DNA of 64,000 bases from SM23-73-3 sp964580215 (GTDB lineage Bacteria; Zixibacteria; MSB-5A5; SM1-73), in NCBI GenBank assembly GCA_964580215.1, contig CAZOJT010000011.1:1-64000 (forward strand), read 5' to 3'. This document shows positions 63,549 through 64,000 of this stretch, piece after piece (position 1 is the first letter of the stretch; each line of letters starts with the position of its first letter). Under the pieces are notes generated by a model, which saw only the letters and a program-made list of their open reading frames with translations, made no database searches and was not told where the DNA came from. The position numbers were made by a program, and so were the translations under genes.

Positions 63549-63835
63549 ACCAAGATAAGTCAGTAGCACGTAGCTACTCACCTACCCACTGAATATGAAG
63601 CGTCTGACCAGTGCATGCACACGGACGGAGATTTAGCTACGCTCCATTGCTCCACGTGAGCTTGGTCGTTATCATCCTACGTCCTCAGGTTGAAAATCCC
63701 GCCAAAGGCGGGGGTGGAATAAACCCCATTCTGATACCTAACCCGCAGTCTCTCTTACCACAAAGAGCAAATTTACAACAACTTCAATGTTGAAAAGGAT
63801 AGCTCCACCTTTATGGGAGTGTGAAAAAGACGCTT

Positions 63836-63897
63836 TTGGAGTGCAAAAGCTTGTTGAAGCAAAGCGTAAATCCCGCTTTGCGGGGCTTTTGCGGTTT
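63836..63897. repeat. Dispersed repeat, copy 2 of 44049-44110
   Basis: TGGAGTGCAAAAGCTTGTTG, a TCCCGCTTTGCGGGG hairpin and GCTTTTGCGG keep the order of the 44049 copy. Just upstream is a CCCGCCAAAGGCGGGGG word (near 63698). Confidence 0.6.
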
Positions 63898-64000
63898 TCT
63901 GGATGATGAATAATGGTACGTGTACAGATACTCCCCTTGTGGGAGACGAATGATCCCTTCAGGGTGAACCCTCTTTAATCACCGCCGGATGGCTGAAAAA

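Noticed and set aside
1..64000. tRNA, rRNA or tmRNA genes
   Set aside because: I looked for T-loop words and conserved rRNA blocks and saw none convincing; a covariance scan could still find one.

Overview
The window looks like a chromosomal piece from an uncultured, probably anaerobic bacterium of the FCB group or a neighbouring candidate phylum (Zixibacteria, WOR-3/Stahlbacteria, KSB1 or similar). The signs are a secreted protein with a QNYPNPFNP-type C-terminal sorting domain, a dockerin-bearing metallocarboxypeptidase, DUF6754- and DUF6599-type proteins, a rubrerythrin-like protein, and very many short hairpin repeats between genes. This placement rests on gene character only; no rRNA or tRNA gene is visible. 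Nearly all genes lie on the minus strand.

Region 1 (1-17.4 kb) is the most unusual part. A four-gene membrane cassette occurs three times in tandem (1611-11797): D (signal peptide, membrane anchor, DUF6754-like domain), C (six-helix protein), B (globular domain between two anchors) and A (six-helix protein). Upstream in the same direction lie a barrel/KOW protein (12328-13455), a YwgA/SocA-like protein with an HD phosphohydrolase (13476-15372), and a GlmL/MutL-type ASKHA ATPase (15508-17352) with no glutamate mutase nearby. I read the three cassettes, the barrel protein and perhaps the GlmL-like protein as one uncharacterised envelope complex.

Region 2 (17.4-32.1 kb) starts with a REP-associated transposase set in palindromic repeats, then holds mostly housekeeping genes: a DJ-1 lipoprotein, an LpoA/LivK-like lipoprotein operon, bifunctional nuclease, the pth-rpsF-ssb-rpsR-rplI operon, a TGS GTPase, a rubrerythrin-like protein, purM, an HD protein and priA. 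Several have clear sigma70-like promoters.

Region 3 (32.3-44 kb) has a NapH-like polyferredoxin, a Tat-exported DUF362 protein, a DUF6599 protein and a CcdA-type thiol transporter, which together suggest an exported redox module. After it come a 1098-residue secreted FG-GAP/GH16-like protein with its own promoter, leader ORF and terminator, then a response regulator and a rhomboid protease.

Region 4 (44-64 kb) is accessory and rich in repeats: a methyltransferase between composite direct repeats, an AlbA_2 protein, an OPT transporter, a HEAT-repeat gene split at an A7 run, the dockerin carboxypeptidase and a cohesin-like secreted protein, a PIN/antitoxin pair whose toxin is broken at an A6 run, thiC, and a BsoBI/AvaI-like restriction-modification system that is visibly richer in G and C than its surroundings.
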